The notes below the pieces were generated by a model that searched no databases, was not told the DNA's origin, and saw only the letters and a program-made list of their open reading frames with translations. 64,000 nucleotides of DNA, taken from assembly GCA_041879295.1 (NCBI GenBank), contig CP047152.1, forward strand, positions 3,725,501-3,789,500. The letters are read 5' to 3'. Shown here one piece after another: positions 38,923-48,090 of this stretch; the stretch's first letter is position 1, and the number at the start of each line of letters is the position of its first letter. Source of the stretch: Pseudomonas putida. GTDB taxonomy: Bacteria; Pseudomonadota; Gammaproteobacteria; Pseudomonadales; Pseudomonadaceae. The position numbers were made by a program, and so were the translations under genes.

Positions 38923-39564
38923 TCAGGAGGCCAGTTGCCGCTTGTCGTAGACCGAGTCGATCAGGCCGTACTCGGCTGCGCGCGAGGCGCTCATGAAGTT
39001 GTCACGTTCGGTGTCACGCTTGATGGTCTCGAGGTCCTGGCCGGTGTGATAGGCCAGCAGCTCGTTCAGACGGGCCTTGATATTGAGGATTTCCTGGGCG
39101 TGGATCTCGATATCGGTGGCCTGACCCTGGAAGCCGCCAAGCGGCTGGTGGATCATCACGCGCGAGTTCGGCAGGCAATGACGCTTGCCCTTGGCACCTG
39201 CCGCCAGCAGGAAGGCGCCCATGCTGCAGGCCTGGCCGATGCAAATGGTCGAAACGTCCGGCTTGATGAACTGCATGGTGTCGTAGATCGACATACCGGC
39301 GGTGACGGAACCACCCGGCGAGTTGATGTACAGATGGATATCCTTGTCCGGGTTTTCTGCCTCAAGGAACAGCAGTTGCGCAACGACGAGGTTGGCCATG
39401 TAGTCCTCTACCGGGCCAACCAGGAAGATCACACGCTCCTTCAACAGGCGCGAGTAGATGTCGTAAGCACGTTCGCCACGGGCGGACTGCTCGATAACCA
39501 TCGGGACCAGGCCGCCTGCGGCCTGGATGTCAGAGCTCTGCTGAATATAAGAATTGCGGGACAT
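38923..39564 (-). CDS. clpP: ClpP protease subunit
   Basis: 213 residues. The serine nucleophile is in [14 protein letters not shown], the His in [13 protein letters not shown], and the Asp in the following helix region, so the triad is complete. The start [18 protein letters not shown] is a typical propeptide that is cleaved in the assembled tetradecamer. Forms ClpXP and ClpAP. Located between tig and clpX, the standard order. Confidence 0.97.
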   Translation of the reverse strand: MSRNSYIQQSSDIQAAGGLVPMVIEQSARGERAYDIYSRLLKERVIFLVGPVEDYMANLVVAQLLFLEAENPDKDIHLYINSPGGSVTAGMSIYDTMQFIKPDVSTICIGQACSMGAFLLAAGAKGKRHCLPNSRVMIHQPLGGFQGQATDIEIHAQEILNIKARLNELLAYHTGQDLETIKRDTERDNFMSASRAAEYGLIDSVYDKRQLAS

Positions 39565-39655
39565 GTCCTGCGCTCACTCCCAAATAGTCATGGCTTGAAT
39601 ACGCACAAGCCAGCTCGAAGGCTGGCTTGTGGAGGTTTCCTACGAGAGAAGCCTG

Positions 39656-40969
39656 TTACTCAGCAGCGGCAGGAGCCTCGGCTGGTTTAACGGCTTCTTC
39701 GTACGAGACCGACTTGTCGGTCACAGTCGCTTTCTGCAGAACAGTATCTACAACTTGTTCTTCCAGCACAACCGAACGCACTTCGTTCAGTTGCTGGTCG
39801 TTCTTGTAGTACCAGGCGATGACCTGCTCAGGCTCCTGGTAAGCCGAAGCCATTTCTTCGATCATCTCGCGAACCTTGGCGTCGTCCGGCTTCAGCTCGA
39901 ACTGCTTGACCACTTCGGCCACGATCAGACCCAGCACGACACGGCGCTTGGCTTGCTCTTCGAACAGCTCGACTGGCAGTTGCTCAGGCTTGATGTTGCC
40001 ACCGAACTGCTGAACAGCCTGCACGCGCAGACGGTTGACTTCGTTTTCCAGCAGGGCTTTTGGCACTTCGATCGGGTTGGCGGCCAGCAGACCGTCCATG
40101 ACCTGGTTCTTGACCTTGGTCTTGATCGCCTGACGCAGCTCACGCTCCATGTTCTTGCGAACTTCGGCGCGGAAGCCTTCCAGGGTCGATTCTTTGATGC
40201 CGAACTGGGCGAAGAACTCTTCGTTCAGCTCTGGCAGCACAGGTGCCGAAACACTGTTGACGGTGATGGTGAACTCGGCGGCTTTGCCAGCCAGGTCCAG
40301 GTTCTGGTAGTCCTCTGGGAAGGTCACGTTGACAACGCGCTCTTCGCCTGCCTTGGCGCCTACCAGACCCTCTTCGAAGCCCGGGATCATGCGGCCGGAG
40401 CCCAGTACCAGCAGGTTGCCCTTGGCCGAACCACCGGCAAACACTTCGCCGTCGACCTTGCCGACGAAATCGATGTTGACCTGGTCGTCGTTCTGCGCAG
40501 CGCGCTCGACGGCCTCGAAGCGGGTGTTCTGCTTGCGCAGCACTTCCAGCATGTTGTCCAGGTCGCTGTCAGCCACTTCGGCGCTCAGGCGCTCGACCTT
40601 GATCGACTCGAGGCCTGCAACCGTGAACTCCGGGAACACTTCGAAGATGGCGACGAACTCCAGATCCTTGCCCTTTTCGAAGGACTTCGGCTCTACAGCC
40701 GGAGAGCCAGCCGGGTTCAGCTTCTGCTCGACGATGGCTTCGTAGAAGGAAGCCTGGACCAGGTCACCGAAAGCCTCTTGACGGGCGTCCGCCTCGAAAC
40801 GCTGACGGATCACGGTCATCGGCACTTTACCAGGACGGAAGCCCGCAATCTTGGCGCGCTTGGCAGTCTGCTGCAGACGCTTGTTGACTTCGTTCTCGAC
40901 GCGCTCGGCCGGAACGGCGATGGTCATGCGGCGCTCGAGAGCGGAAGTGTTTTCAACAGAAACTTGCAT
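39656..40969 (-). CDS. tig: Trigger factor
   Basis: 437 residues from the ATG at 40969, five bases after GAGGAA. The N-terminal ribosome-binding signature is [17 protein letters not shown]; the middle is an FKBP-type isomerase domain ([33 protein letters not shown]); the C-terminal arms are helical. Binds the ribosome exit tunnel and shelters nascent chains. First gene of the tig-clpP-clpX-lon series. Confidence 0.97.
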   Translation of the reverse strand: MQVSVENTSALERRMTIAVPAERVENEVNKRLQQTAKRAKIAGFRPGKVPMTVIRQRFEADARQEAFGDLVQASFYEAIVEQKLNPAGSPAVEPKSFEKGKDLEFVAIFEVFPEFTVAGLESIKVERLSAEVADSDLDNMLEVLRKQNTRFEAVERAAQNDDQVNIDFVGKVDGEVFAGGSAKGNLLVLGSGRMIPGFEEGLVGAKAGEERVVNVTFPEDYQNLDLAGKAAEFTITVNSVSAPVLPELNEEFFAQFGIKESTLEGFRAEVRKNMERELRQAIKTKVKNQVMDGLLAANPIEVPKALLENEVNRLRVQAVQQFGGNIKPEQLPVELFEEQAKRRVVLGLIVAEVVKQFELKPDDAKVREMIEEMASAYQEPEQVIAWYYKNDQQLNEVRSVVLEEQVVDTVLQKATVTDKSVSYEEAVKPAEAPAAAE

Positions 40970-41217
40970 GGATATTCCTCGTTGCACAGACGTTAGCCGG
41001 CGTTAGCCCGACTCCAGAATCAAGGGCAAACATTCTAGTGAGTCACGCAGCAGAAGTCACCCCACACGGGACGACTGAAAACAACGCCGGTCGATTAACT
41101 TTCAAGGCCCGCACGGCACAGCGCCGGGCCTGCTTCCAACAGAGGCTGCACGGCGCCCGGGGCGGCCTGCAGCCGAAATACCTTGTCAAACAACTACCAG
41201 CAAAGAATTCGCCTCCT

Positions 41218-41517
41218 TTATTCAGGATCGATTTCGTTGAACTGGCAGTACTCCTCCCATTCCAGCCCCAGCGCCTCGGCCACTTCACGGTGCGTTTCCA
41301 GGCGCATGGCCTGCAGCTGCTCCGGGGACTCGGCAATCAATTGCAGCGCCAACTCCCAGGGCTCAATGCCCTGCTCCGCGGCTGCATCCTCGAACGCCCA
41401 CTCGATCTGCTGGGCCTGCTCGCGCGCATCCAGCTCGCGGATCTCCTCGAGCAACTGCGGATTGGCTTCGGCAAAGCGCTGCAGCGCCAGGGCCTGACGG
41501 GCTTCTTTTGCAATCAT
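41218..41517 (-). CDS. Small acidic hypothetical protein (DUF6388-like)
   Basis: 99 residues from the ATG at 41517 with AAAGGA upstream. Acidic and helical: many Glu, Ala and Leu, with QRFAEANPQLLEEIRELDAR and ALGLEWEEYCQFNEIDPE. Resembles the small proteins called DUF6388 in Pseudomonas; the assignment is from memory and tentative. It sits between tig and the repeat array, on the same strand as tig, but 248 bases upstream of it, so its own promoter is likely. No catalytic motif. Confidence 0.6.
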   Translation of the reverse strand: MIAKEARQALALQRFAEANPQLLEEIRELDAREQAQQIEWAFEDAAAEQGIEPWELALQLIAESPEQLQAMRLETHREVAEALGLEWEEYCQFNEIDPE

Positions 41518-41661
41518 CGTGGTGTCCTTTGCCGGCCAAACGGGCCGGTGTTTCAACCGGCTGAAATCTAACAGCTTTTATTGGGGTGCCACCAGAGGAT
41601 TACAAGGGGCGGGAGGTGATTTGGCCGAGCGGTGGTTGACCGCGACATTTTCAGCGCCTTC

Positions 41662-42094
41662 GAGATCGAGCGCCGCCCGCGCGGCGCATCGCGAGCAAGC
41701 TCGCTCCTACATTTGTTTCGGGCCAGTATCGCCTGTGCCTGCGCACGCGACCGCCCTGTTTGTACCCCACGATATCGAGGTGAGCGCCAAGGGGACGCGC
41801 GCGTCTGCCCCAGGAATAATTGGCCCGAAACAAATGTAGGAGCGAGCTTGCCTTGAGGGTTGTAGTGCCTGTGAGATCGAGCGCCGCCCGCGCGGCGCAT
41901 CGCGAGCAAGCTCGCTCCTACATTTGTTTCGGGCCAGTGTCGCCTGTGCCTGCGCGCGCGACCGCCCTGTTTGTCCCCCACGATATCGAGGTGAGCGCCA
42001 AGGGGACGCGCGCGTCTGCCCCAGGAATAATTGGCCCGAAACAAATGTAGGAGCGAGCTTGCTCGCGATGCGCCGCGCGGGCGGCGCTCGATCT
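41662..42094. repeat. Tandem 211-bp unit built of inverted REP arms (BIME-like array)
   Basis: The segment starting GAGATCGAGCGCCGCCCG at 41662 recurs at 41873, a period of 211 bases, with few differences. Inside each copy an arm of about 55 bases (GCGCATCGCGAGCAAGCTCG...ATTTGTTTCGGGCCA) is matched by its reverse complement about 100 bases later; in copy 1 the last arm is cut short near 41852. The core CGCGAGCAAGCTCGCTCCTACA is the common Pseudomonas REP type. No gene is seen in 41518-42310. Confidence 0.85.
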
Positions 42095-42311
42095 ACGCAT
42101 CACCGCAAAAACCAAGGCAGGCACCTTGCCGCCCTGAAACAATCGGCCGTAGAACACCCCATAAAAGCTTGACCGCCAACAGAGTAAGCGCGACCACCTT
42201 GTTTACCCGGCACGATATCGAGGAGGAACATCAGGAGCCACGCGGGCGACGCTCAACCTCAATCAAAGACACCAGAACACTGACGGCATGCACATCACAA
42301 CCCCAAAACAA

Positions 42312-42344
42312 AAAGGCGCCCGATCTCACGATCAAGGCGCCTTT
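42312..42344 (-). terminator. Terminator of the tRNA cluster
   Basis: Inverted repeat AAAGGCGCC / GGCGCCTTT with an inner GATC pair. On the minus strand it is followed by TTTTTGTTTTGGGG, a strong intrinsic terminator just downstream of tRNA-His. Confidence 0.8.
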
Positions 42345-42352
42345 CAGGAATA

Positions 42353-42429
42353 TGGGGTGGACGATGGGAATCGAACCCACGACAACTGGAATCACAATCC
42401 AGCGCTCTACCAACTGAGCTACGCCCACC
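42353..42429 (-). tRNA. tRNA-His (GUG)
   Basis: 77 bases with encoded CCA. Reading the minus strand, the 5' end is GGTGGGCGTAGCTCAG with the extra G-1, the anticodon loop is TTGTGAT (GTG), the T arm is GTGGGTTCGAATCCCAT, and the discriminator is C. Identical to the copy at 42602-42678. Confidence 0.95.
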
Positions 42430-42464
42430 ATATTGCGGTCTTGCAGTACAACCTTACAGAAGCA

Positions 42465-42549
42465 TGGTGCGGACGAAGAGACTCGAACTCTTACAGCTTG
42501 CGCCGCTGGAACCTAAATCCAGTGTGTCTACCAATTTCACCACGTCCGC
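42465..42549 (-). tRNA. tRNA-Leu (UAG)
   Basis: 85 bases with CCA encoded; class II with a long variable arm. Minus strand begins GCGGACGTGGTGAAATTGG, anticodon loop TTTAGGT (TAG), T arm GAGTTCGAGTCTC. Confidence 0.95.
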
Positions 42550-42601
42550 GTAACGCTTAAAACAAAGGCGCCAGATGCTATCGAGGCGCCCTTGAAGAAT
42601 A

Positions 42602-42678
42602 TGGGGTGGACGATGGGAATCGAACCCACGACAACTGGAATCACAATCCAGCGCTCTACCAACTGAGCTACGCCCACC
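42602..42678 (-). tRNA. tRNA-His (GUG), second copy
   Basis: 77 bases, same sequence as 42353-42429, including the short TATGGGG flank. Anticodon GTG. Confidence 0.95.
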
Positions 42679-42718
42679 ATATTGCATTACAGCCTACTTG
42701 CTTGCCAAAGCTGCCTAA

Positions 42719-42795
42719 TGGCGCACCCGGCAGGACTCGAACCTGCGACCATCCGCTTAGAAGGCGGATGCTCTATCCAGCTGAGCTACGGGCGC
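42719..42795 (-). tRNA. tRNA-Arg (UCU)
   Basis: 77 bases with CCA encoded. Minus strand begins GCGCCCGTAGCTCAGCTGG, anticodon loop CTTCTAA (TCT), T arm CAGGTTCGAGTCCTG. First gene of the four-tRNA cluster, whose promoter should lie in 42796-43000; that strip holds no other gene. Confidence 0.95.
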
Positions 42796-43064
42796 TTAAG
42801 CTTGAAGCCTAACCGAACGAGACGCTAACAAGGAACTGTTAAACCACTCATTCTGCCCGACTTAGCCAACCAGTGATAGGCTGTGCCCGACAAGTGCGGC
42901 GAATCTTATAGTCGACCCCGAAAGTCGTCAACACCTTTTTCGAAAAAATTTAAATTATTTAAGGGGTTAGGGGATTTGCCCGACCACCCGCCTTTGCCCT
43001 TGGCCCATGTCGTGCGAGAATGCGCGTTCTTTATTGTTCCTTCTCGATGGTTAATCACGCGTCT

Positions 43065-43919
43065 ATGACTGCACACCTAATCGATGGCAAGGCTATCGCC
43101 GCCAGCCTGCGCCAGCAGATCGCTCAACGTGTCGTGGAGCGTCGCCAGCAAGGCCTGCGCACGCCGGGCCTGGCGGTGATCCTGGTCGGCACCGACCCCG
43201 CCTCCCAAGTCTATGTCTCGCACAAGCGCAAGGACTGCGAAGAGGTCGGCTTCATTTCGCAGGCTTTCGACCTGCCCAGCGAGACCACGCAACAGGCCCT
43301 GACCGAGCTGATCGACCGTCTCAATGACGATCCGGCCGTCGACGGCATCCTGCTGCAACTGCCGCTGCCGGCGCACCTGGACGCCTCGCTGCTGCTCGAG
43401 CGCATTCGCCCGGACAAGGATGTGGACGGTTTCCATCCTTACAACATCGGCCGCCTGGCCCAGCGTATTCCGCTGCTGCGCCCATGCACGCCAAAAGGCA
43501 TCATGACCCTGCTGGAAAGCACCGGCCAGGACCTGTACGGCATGAACGCGGTGATCGTCGGCGCGTCCAACATCGTTGGCCGCCCGATGGCCATGGAACT
43601 GCTGCTGGCCGGCTGTACCGTGACCGTCTGCCACCGCTTCACCAAGGATCTGGCCGGCCATGTCGGGCGTGCCGACCTGGTGGTCGTGGCTGCCGGCAAG
43701 CCGGGCCTGGTCAAGGGTGAGTGGGTCAAGGAAGGCGCCATCGTCATCGACGTGGGCATCAACCGCCAGGAAGACGGCAAGCTGGTTGGCGACGTGGTCT
43801 ACGAGACTGCCCTGGCACGCGCCGGCTGGATCACACCAGTGCCGGGCGGCGTCGGGCCGATGACCCGGGCGTGCCTGCTTGAGAACACGCTGTATGCGGC
43901 AGAAGAGCTGCACAAGTAA
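43065..43919 (+). CDS. folD: Bifunctional methylene-THF dehydrogenase / methenyl-THF cyclohydrolase FolD
   Basis: 284 residues from the ATG at 43065 ([18 protein letters not shown]), normal length. Catalytic Lys region [25 protein letters not shown], the Rossmann NADP site ([18 protein letters not shown]), and the end motif [14 protein letters not shown] are all present. It interconverts 5,10-methylene-, 5,10-methenyl- and 10-formyl-THF in one-carbon metabolism. Single gene, divergent from the tRNA cluster, with a terminator right behind. Confidence 0.97.
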   Translation: MTAHLIDGKAIAASLRQQIAQRVVERRQQGLRTPGLAVILVGTDPASQVYVSHKRKDCEEVGFISQAFDLPSETTQQALTELIDRLNDDPAVDGILLQLPLPAHLDASLLLERIRPDKDVDGFHPYNIGRLAQRIPLLRPCTPKGIMTLLESTGQDLYGMNAVIVGASNIVGRPMAMELLLAGCTVTVCHRFTKDLAGHVGRADLVVVAAGKPGLVKGEWVKEGAIVIDVGINRQEDGKLVGDVVYETALARAGWITPVPGGVGPMTRACLLENTLYAAEELHK

Positions 43920-43935
43920 TACCGCGTGATGCGAA

Positions 43936-43968
43936 AACGGCACCTCTTGCAGGTGCCGTTTTTTTTTG
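43936..43968 (+). terminator. Intrinsic terminator of folD
   Basis: AACGGCACCT / AGGTGCCGTT with a 5-base loop, followed by a run of ten T. Textbook Rho-independent terminator 16 bases after the stop. Confidence 0.92.
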
Positions 43969-44014
43969 CCCGTGATTGATGGTGCGGGTCAGGACCACGG
44001 CCCGCTGATGGCCT

Positions 44015-45703
44015 TCAAGGGTCACGCCACTGCGCCGGCTGCCGGTAGGCCTGTGCCCAGGCTTGCACTTCACTGGCCGGCATCGGCCGGGCAATGCAGT
44101 AACCCTGCGCCAGCTCGCAGCCCAGGTCCATCAGTACCCGGCCATGCTCGACACTCTCCAGCCCCTCGGCAATCACCTCGCGGCCAAACGCCCGGGCCAG
44201 GCCGATCACCGCCTCCGTCAGCGCCAGGTCGTCCTGGTCATGAAGGATGTCCCGTACGAACGACTGGTCGATCTTGATCGTCTGGGTCGGCAAGCGTTTC
44301 AGGTAACTCAACGACGAATAACCGGTGCCGAAATCGTCCAGCGAGAAACGCACACCCAGCGCACGGCAGGCGTCCAGGCAGCGGCTGACGTGCTGCAGGT
44401 TGTCGATGGCCACTGACTCGACGATTTCCAGGTCCAGCAGCGCCGGGTCCACCGCCGGGTACGCTGCCAGCAGTTGCTGCAGGCGCTCGGCAAAGTCACT
44501 GCGCTGCAAGTGCCGCGCGGCGATATTCACGCTCAGTGACCAGGGCTGCCCTTGCAACTGCCAGACCTGCAACTGGCTCAATGCCTGCCCTATCACCCAC
44601 TCGCCGATTTCGACGATCAGGTCGGTCTGTTCTACCCACGGCAGGAAATCGCCTGGCGGCACCACGCCACGGCCCGGCCGCTGCCAGCGCAACAACCCCT
44701 CGAAGCCCAGTACCTTGCCACTGCGCAGGTTGACCTTGGGTTGGTAGTAAAGACACAACTCGCCGTTGCGTAGCGCCCGGCGCACGCGCGCCACGGTCTG
44801 GTGGGTGGCCTTGAGCTCCTGCTCCTGCGTCACATCGAACAGGTGGTAACGGTTGCGCCCGCGCTGCTTGGCCACATACATGGCCTGGTCGGCGTGGCGC
44901 ACCAGGGTGTCGGCATCTTCGTCATCCTGCGGATACAGGGTCACGCCTATACTGGCGCTGAGCGACAGCGTATGCCCACGCACCACACAAGGCGCCGCCA
45001 ATGCCCGCAATACCCGCTGCAGGGCTGCATGCAGCTGGCACTCATCGTCGACGTCGCGCAGGATCAGCACGAACTCGTCGCCCGACAGCCGGGCAACGGC
45101 ATCACCACCGCGCAGGATACTCTTCAAACGCTGCGCCACTTCCACCAGCAGCAGGTCACCCACGGCATGCCCGTAGCCGTCGTTGACCGCCTTGAAACCA
45201 TCCAGGTCGAGCATGCACACCGCCAGCGAGATGCCTTCACGGCGCGAACAGGCCAGGGCCTGGTTCAGCAGGTCGGACAAATAGGCGCGGTTGGGCAGGC
45301 CGGTGAGCACATCGTGGCCCACCCGCCACTGCAAGGTATGCAGTAGCTGACGCTTCTCTGTAACGTCAAAGCGGATGGATACATACTTGCGCACCTGGCC
45401 TGTTAGCGGGTCGACCAGCGGCACCATGGTGCTGTCGACCCAATACAACGAACCGTCCTTGGACCGGTTGCAGATTTCGCCCTTCCACACCCGCCCGGCA
45501 GCCAAAGCCCGCCACATGCCGACAAAGAACGTCGGCTCATGCAGGCCGGAATTGAGGATACGGTGGTTGGCCCCCAGCAGCTCCTCACGGCTGTAGCCCG
45601 AGATGCTGCAGAACTGCTGATTGACGTAGGTGATGTTCCCACGCAGGTCGGTTTCCGAAAAGATCGCGGCCGCGTCCACGGCCGCGCGATAGTTATCATC
45701 CAT
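44015..45703 (-). CDS. PAS-GGDEF-EAL cyclic-di-GMP turnover protein (PP2258-like)
   Basis: 562 residues from the ATG at 45703, just 13 bases after the aer-like stop; a longer frame to 45832 would overlap that gene. PAS domain about 1-115 (TDLRGNITYVNQQFCSISGYS), GGDEF about 130-290 with RLSGDEFVLIL (a Ser for the first Gly), EAL about 305-550 with EGLLRW in place of EAL and FGTGYSSLSYLKRLPTQTI intact. Both halves keep metal and substrate residues, so both activities are possible. Homologous by layout and neighbour to the P. putida motility protein PP2258, described as bifunctional and co-transcribed with aer2. Confidence 0.88.
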   Translation of the reverse strand: MDDNYRAAVDAAAIFSETDLRGNITYVNQQFCSISGYSREELLGANHRILNSGLHEPTFFVGMWRALAAGRVWKGEICNRSKDGSLYWVDSTMVPLVDPLTGQVRKYVSIRFDVTEKRQLLHTLQWRVGHDVLTGLPNRAYLSDLLNQALACSRREGISLAVCMLDLDGFKAVNDGYGHAVGDLLLVEVAQRLKSILRGGDAVARLSGDEFVLILRDVDDECQLHAALQRVLRALAAPCVVRGHTLSLSASIGVTLYPQDDEDADTLVRHADQAMYVAKQRGRNRYHLFDVTQEQELKATHQTVARVRRALRNGELCLYYQPKVNLRSGKVLGFEGLLRWQRPGRGVVPPGDFLPWVEQTDLIVEIGEWVIGQALSQLQVWQLQGQPWSLSVNIAARHLQRSDFAERLQQLLAAYPAVDPALLDLEIVESVAIDNLQHVSRCLDACRALGVRFSLDDFGTGYSSLSYLKRLPTQTIKIDQSFVRDILHDQDDLALTEAVIGLARAFGREVIAEGLESVEHGRVLMDLGCELAQGYCIARPMPASEVQAWAQAYRQPAQWRDP

Positions 45704-45716
45704 AAAGCATCCTGCC

Positions 45717-47282
45717 TTAGCGGTTGAAGCGCTCCACCAGGGCGCGCAATCCGGCGCATACATGTTCCAGTTCGGTGCCGCGCGAGGCGGCGGCGTTGGC
45801 GCTGTGGGCGCTGTGCTGGGCAATACCGGCAACGCCGTTGATTTGCCGCGAAACGTCTTCTGCCACCGCCGACTGCTGCTGCGAGGCGGCGGCCATCTGC
45901 TGGCTCATATCGCTGATGCGCTGTACCGCGTCACGAATACCATGCAGCGCTTGCCGGGCCTCCTGCACCTGGACAACACCTTGCTCGGCACCGTCGATGC
46001 CGTGGCTGGCGATCGCCACGGCTTCCTCGGCGCCACTGCGCAAGGCATCGATTATGGCCTGGATGTGCAGGGTGGACTGGCGAGTCTTGTCGGCCAGTGC
46101 CCGCACCTCGTCGGCGACCACGGCAAAGCCGCGGCCCTGCTCGCCCGCACGGGCTGCCTCGATGGCGGCGTTGAGGGCCAGCAGGTTGGTCTGCTCGGCA
46201 ATGCCACGGATCATCCCGGCTGCCTCGGCGATGGCGCCAGTCTGACCAGCCAGGTGACTGACCGCCTGGTTGATCTGCGTCACAGTGCTGGCCAAGTTAC
46301 GAATGGCCGCACCGCTTGCATCGGCTACCTGGCTACCTTGTTCGGCCAGCAGGTGGGCCGTGTGTGCCTCGGCGGCGGTCAACTGCACGTGGTTGGCCAC
46401 TTCGCCAATGGAGGCGGCCATCTGGTTCATTGCGGTGGCGCTCAGGTCGGTTTCGGCGCGCTGCTCCAGCAATGCCGCCTCGGTGCTGCGCGACAACTGC
46501 CCGGCATCGCGAGCAGCCACGGCCATTTGTCCGGCCAGGTCGCTTAGCCGCGTCAAGGCGGTTTTCAGACGTGCCTCTTCGCTGATCAGCATCAGTTGCA
46601 ACTGCCCGGCAGCACCCGTCAGGTCGCTGTAGGTCAAGGCTGCAAGCGGGTCGGCGAAGGCACCTTCGGCGCCCTGCACAATCTGCTGTAGCTGCCGCCC
46701 GAGGGCGTTGCGCGCCCACAGGCCGCAGGCCACGAACAGCCCCAGGGTCAGCCCCTGCCCCACCAGGCCGGGCCACAACTGGTTTGCGCCTACCGCCAGC
46801 AGCCCGCCGGCCAGTGGCAAGGCCAAGGCCTGCATCAGCAAGCTCAGCCGGCGCGGCGCCGACAATGCCGTTTGACCGTTGCGCAGCCGCGCATACAGCA
46901 CTTCGGCACGGGCGACTTGCTCCCGCGTGGGGCATACGCGCACCGACTCGTAACCCACAACCCGACCTCCTTCGAGGATGGGCGTGACGTAAGCATTGAC
47001 CCAGTAGTAGTCGCCGTTACGGCAGCGGTTCTTGACGATACCCATCCAGCTCTTCCCGGCTTTCAGGTAGCGCCACATCAACTCGTACACCGCTGGCGGC
47101 ATGTCCGGGTGGCGCACCAGGTTGTGCGGGCTGCCGATCAGTTCGGCCTCGCTGTAGCCACTGATGGCGGCAAACTCAGGGTTGCAGTAGGTGATCAGGC
47201 TGGCGGTATCGGTAGCAGAAATCAGCCGCTGATGAGGGGGGAAACGTTGCTCGACCGGGGTTACCGGCAAGTTGAGGCGCAC
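45717..47282 (-). CDS. aer2: Aer-type aerotaxis receptor (PAS plus MCP signalling domain)
   Basis: 521 residues. N-terminal PAS ([20 protein letters not shown], then [13 protein letters not shown] and [16 protein letters not shown]) is the FAD-binding Aer type. Two hydrophobic segments about 160-205 anchor it without a periplasmic domain. The C-terminal hairpin has [20 protein letters not shown]. Aer reports cell energy or redox state to CheA/CheW. It is followed after 13 bases by the PAS-GGDEF-EAL gene, so aerotaxis and c-di-GMP are in one operon. The choice among aer paralogs (aer1-3) is from gene pairing. Confidence 0.82.
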   Translation of the reverse strand: MRLNLPVTPVEQRFPPHQRLISATDTASLITYCNPEFAAISGYSEAELIGSPHNLVRHPDMPPAVYELMWRYLKAGKSWMGIVKNRCRNGDYYWVNAYVTPILEGGRVVGYESVRVCPTREQVARAEVLYARLRNGQTALSAPRRLSLLMQALALPLAGGLLAVGANQLWPGLVGQGLTLGLFVACGLWARNALGRQLQQIVQGAEGAFADPLAALTYSDLTGAAGQLQLMLISEEARLKTALTRLSDLAGQMAVAARDAGQLSRSTEAALLEQRAETDLSATAMNQMAASIGEVANHVQLTAAEAHTAHLLAEQGSQVADASGAAIRNLASTVTQINQAVSHLAGQTGAIAEAAGMIRGIAEQTNLLALNAAIEAARAGEQGRGFAVVADEVRALADKTRQSTLHIQAIIDALRSGAEEAVAIASHGIDGAEQGVVQVQEARQALHGIRDAVQRISDMSQQMAAASQQQSAVAEDVSRQINGVAGIAQHSAHSANAAASRGTELEHVCAGLRALVERFNR

Positions 47283-47428
47283 GATGAGACTCCATTCAAT
47301 GACAAGCCGGTATCCAGTTCATCGACGGCCACCGGAACCGATTCATGGCGATCAGTTCCAATAGGCAAAAGCGCTTCCTGCCGTTGAGGCACGAGGCCGA
47401 ACGGCACAAGGAAGAGGACGATGACTAA

Positions 47429-47440
47429 CCGGTCAGACCA
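47429..47440. promoter_or_regulatory. GGTCAGACC palindrome upstream of aer2
   Basis: CCGGTCAGACCA holds the palindrome GGTC-A-GACC, the same core as at 47934-47942 in front of the dicarboxylate transporter. The form resembles FadR-type GntR operators. It lies 147 bases before the aer2 start. Speculative. Confidence 0.35.
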
Positions 47441-47548
47441 TGAATTCTACGAAATTCATCACATAAATAAAACAAAGGTGATCGATCATGGCGTTGCGCC
47501 ACATGGATAGATATCGTTAAGTTCTTGATTCTAAATGGGAATTAAGCG

Positions 47549-47863
47549 ATGACGAGATCAGCTTTGGGTATCGCCCTGCGCCGCTACCGCAAGCTGGCGG
47601 GCCTGACCCAGGCACAACTGGCCGAACGGACCGGCTTCGACCCCAAGACCATCAGCCGTTTCGAAACCAGCACCTACACCCCCAGCATCGATGCAATCTT
47701 GGCGTTTGCCCAGGTGCTGGGCGTCAAGCCCAAGGACTTCTTCGCAGAACCGGACGACGAAGAGGAGCAGCGCGCCTACCTGTTCGGCGTCATCCACAAC
47801 GCCCCGCCTAAAGATCTTGGCAAGCTGATTGCAGCAGTTGACCAGGCACTGGCCAAGCCCTGA
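47549..47863 (+). CDS. XRE-family HTH regulator (104 aa)
   Basis: 104 residues. HTH domain in the first 65: IALRRYRKLAGLTQAQLAER, DPKTISRFETSTYTPSIDAI and LAFAQVLGVKPKDFF. The remaining 40 residues are acidic then helical (EPDDEEEQRAYLF, KLIAAVDQALAK). Divergent from aer2 with 266 bases between. It may control its own gene or aer2. It is transcribed towards the dctA-like gene but separated by 227 bases with operator-like repeats. Confidence 0.8.
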   Translation: MTRSALGIALRRYRKLAGLTQAQLAERTGFDPKTISRFETSTYTPSIDAILAFAQVLGVKPKDFFAEPDDEEEQRAYLFGVIHNAPPKDLGKLIAAVDQALAKP

Positions 47864-47932
47864 GCTATTTCACGCGCCCACTTTCACGGCACGCACCGAT
47901 CTAGAGCATGGCAGGCCGGATTGCCCCACAAC

Positions 47933-48017
47933 TGGTCAGACCGGTAAGGCCAAAAAACCTTGCAATCGAGGATTTTTCGCGCTTTTATGGCCTCGCGCTG
48001 AACAAACCGGTAAGACC
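47933..48017 (+). promoter_or_regulatory. Paired GntR-type operator candidates before the dicarboxylate transporter
   Basis: TGGTCAGACCGG (47933-47944) contains the palindrome GGTC-A-GACC. ACCGGTAAGGCC at 47940-47951 recurs as ACCGGTAAGACC at 48006-48017, 66 bases later. Two GntR genes lie downstream of the transporter, so these repeats are good candidates for their binding. Confidence 0.45.
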
Positions 48018-48090
48018 ACAATAATTAAGTCCTGCGCTCTTTCGCCCCGTGCGGCTACCGAAGCAAGGACACCGATCAGAGACTCCTCCC

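Noticed and set aside
37498..40996. Two long plus-strand open frames opposite clpX and tig
   Set aside because: Same effect of high-GC codon bias; the minus-strand genes carry all motifs.
41662..42094. CRISPR array
   Set aside because: Only two long units with inverted arms, no short regular repeats or spacers, and no cas genes.
41632..42172. Several 60-80 codon frames in the REP array that look alike
   Set aside because: They are translations of the repeated DNA, not genes; the likeness comes from the 211-bp period.
42288..42812. Open frames running through the tRNA genes
   Set aside because: They overlap four clear tRNA genes and encode nothing recognisable.
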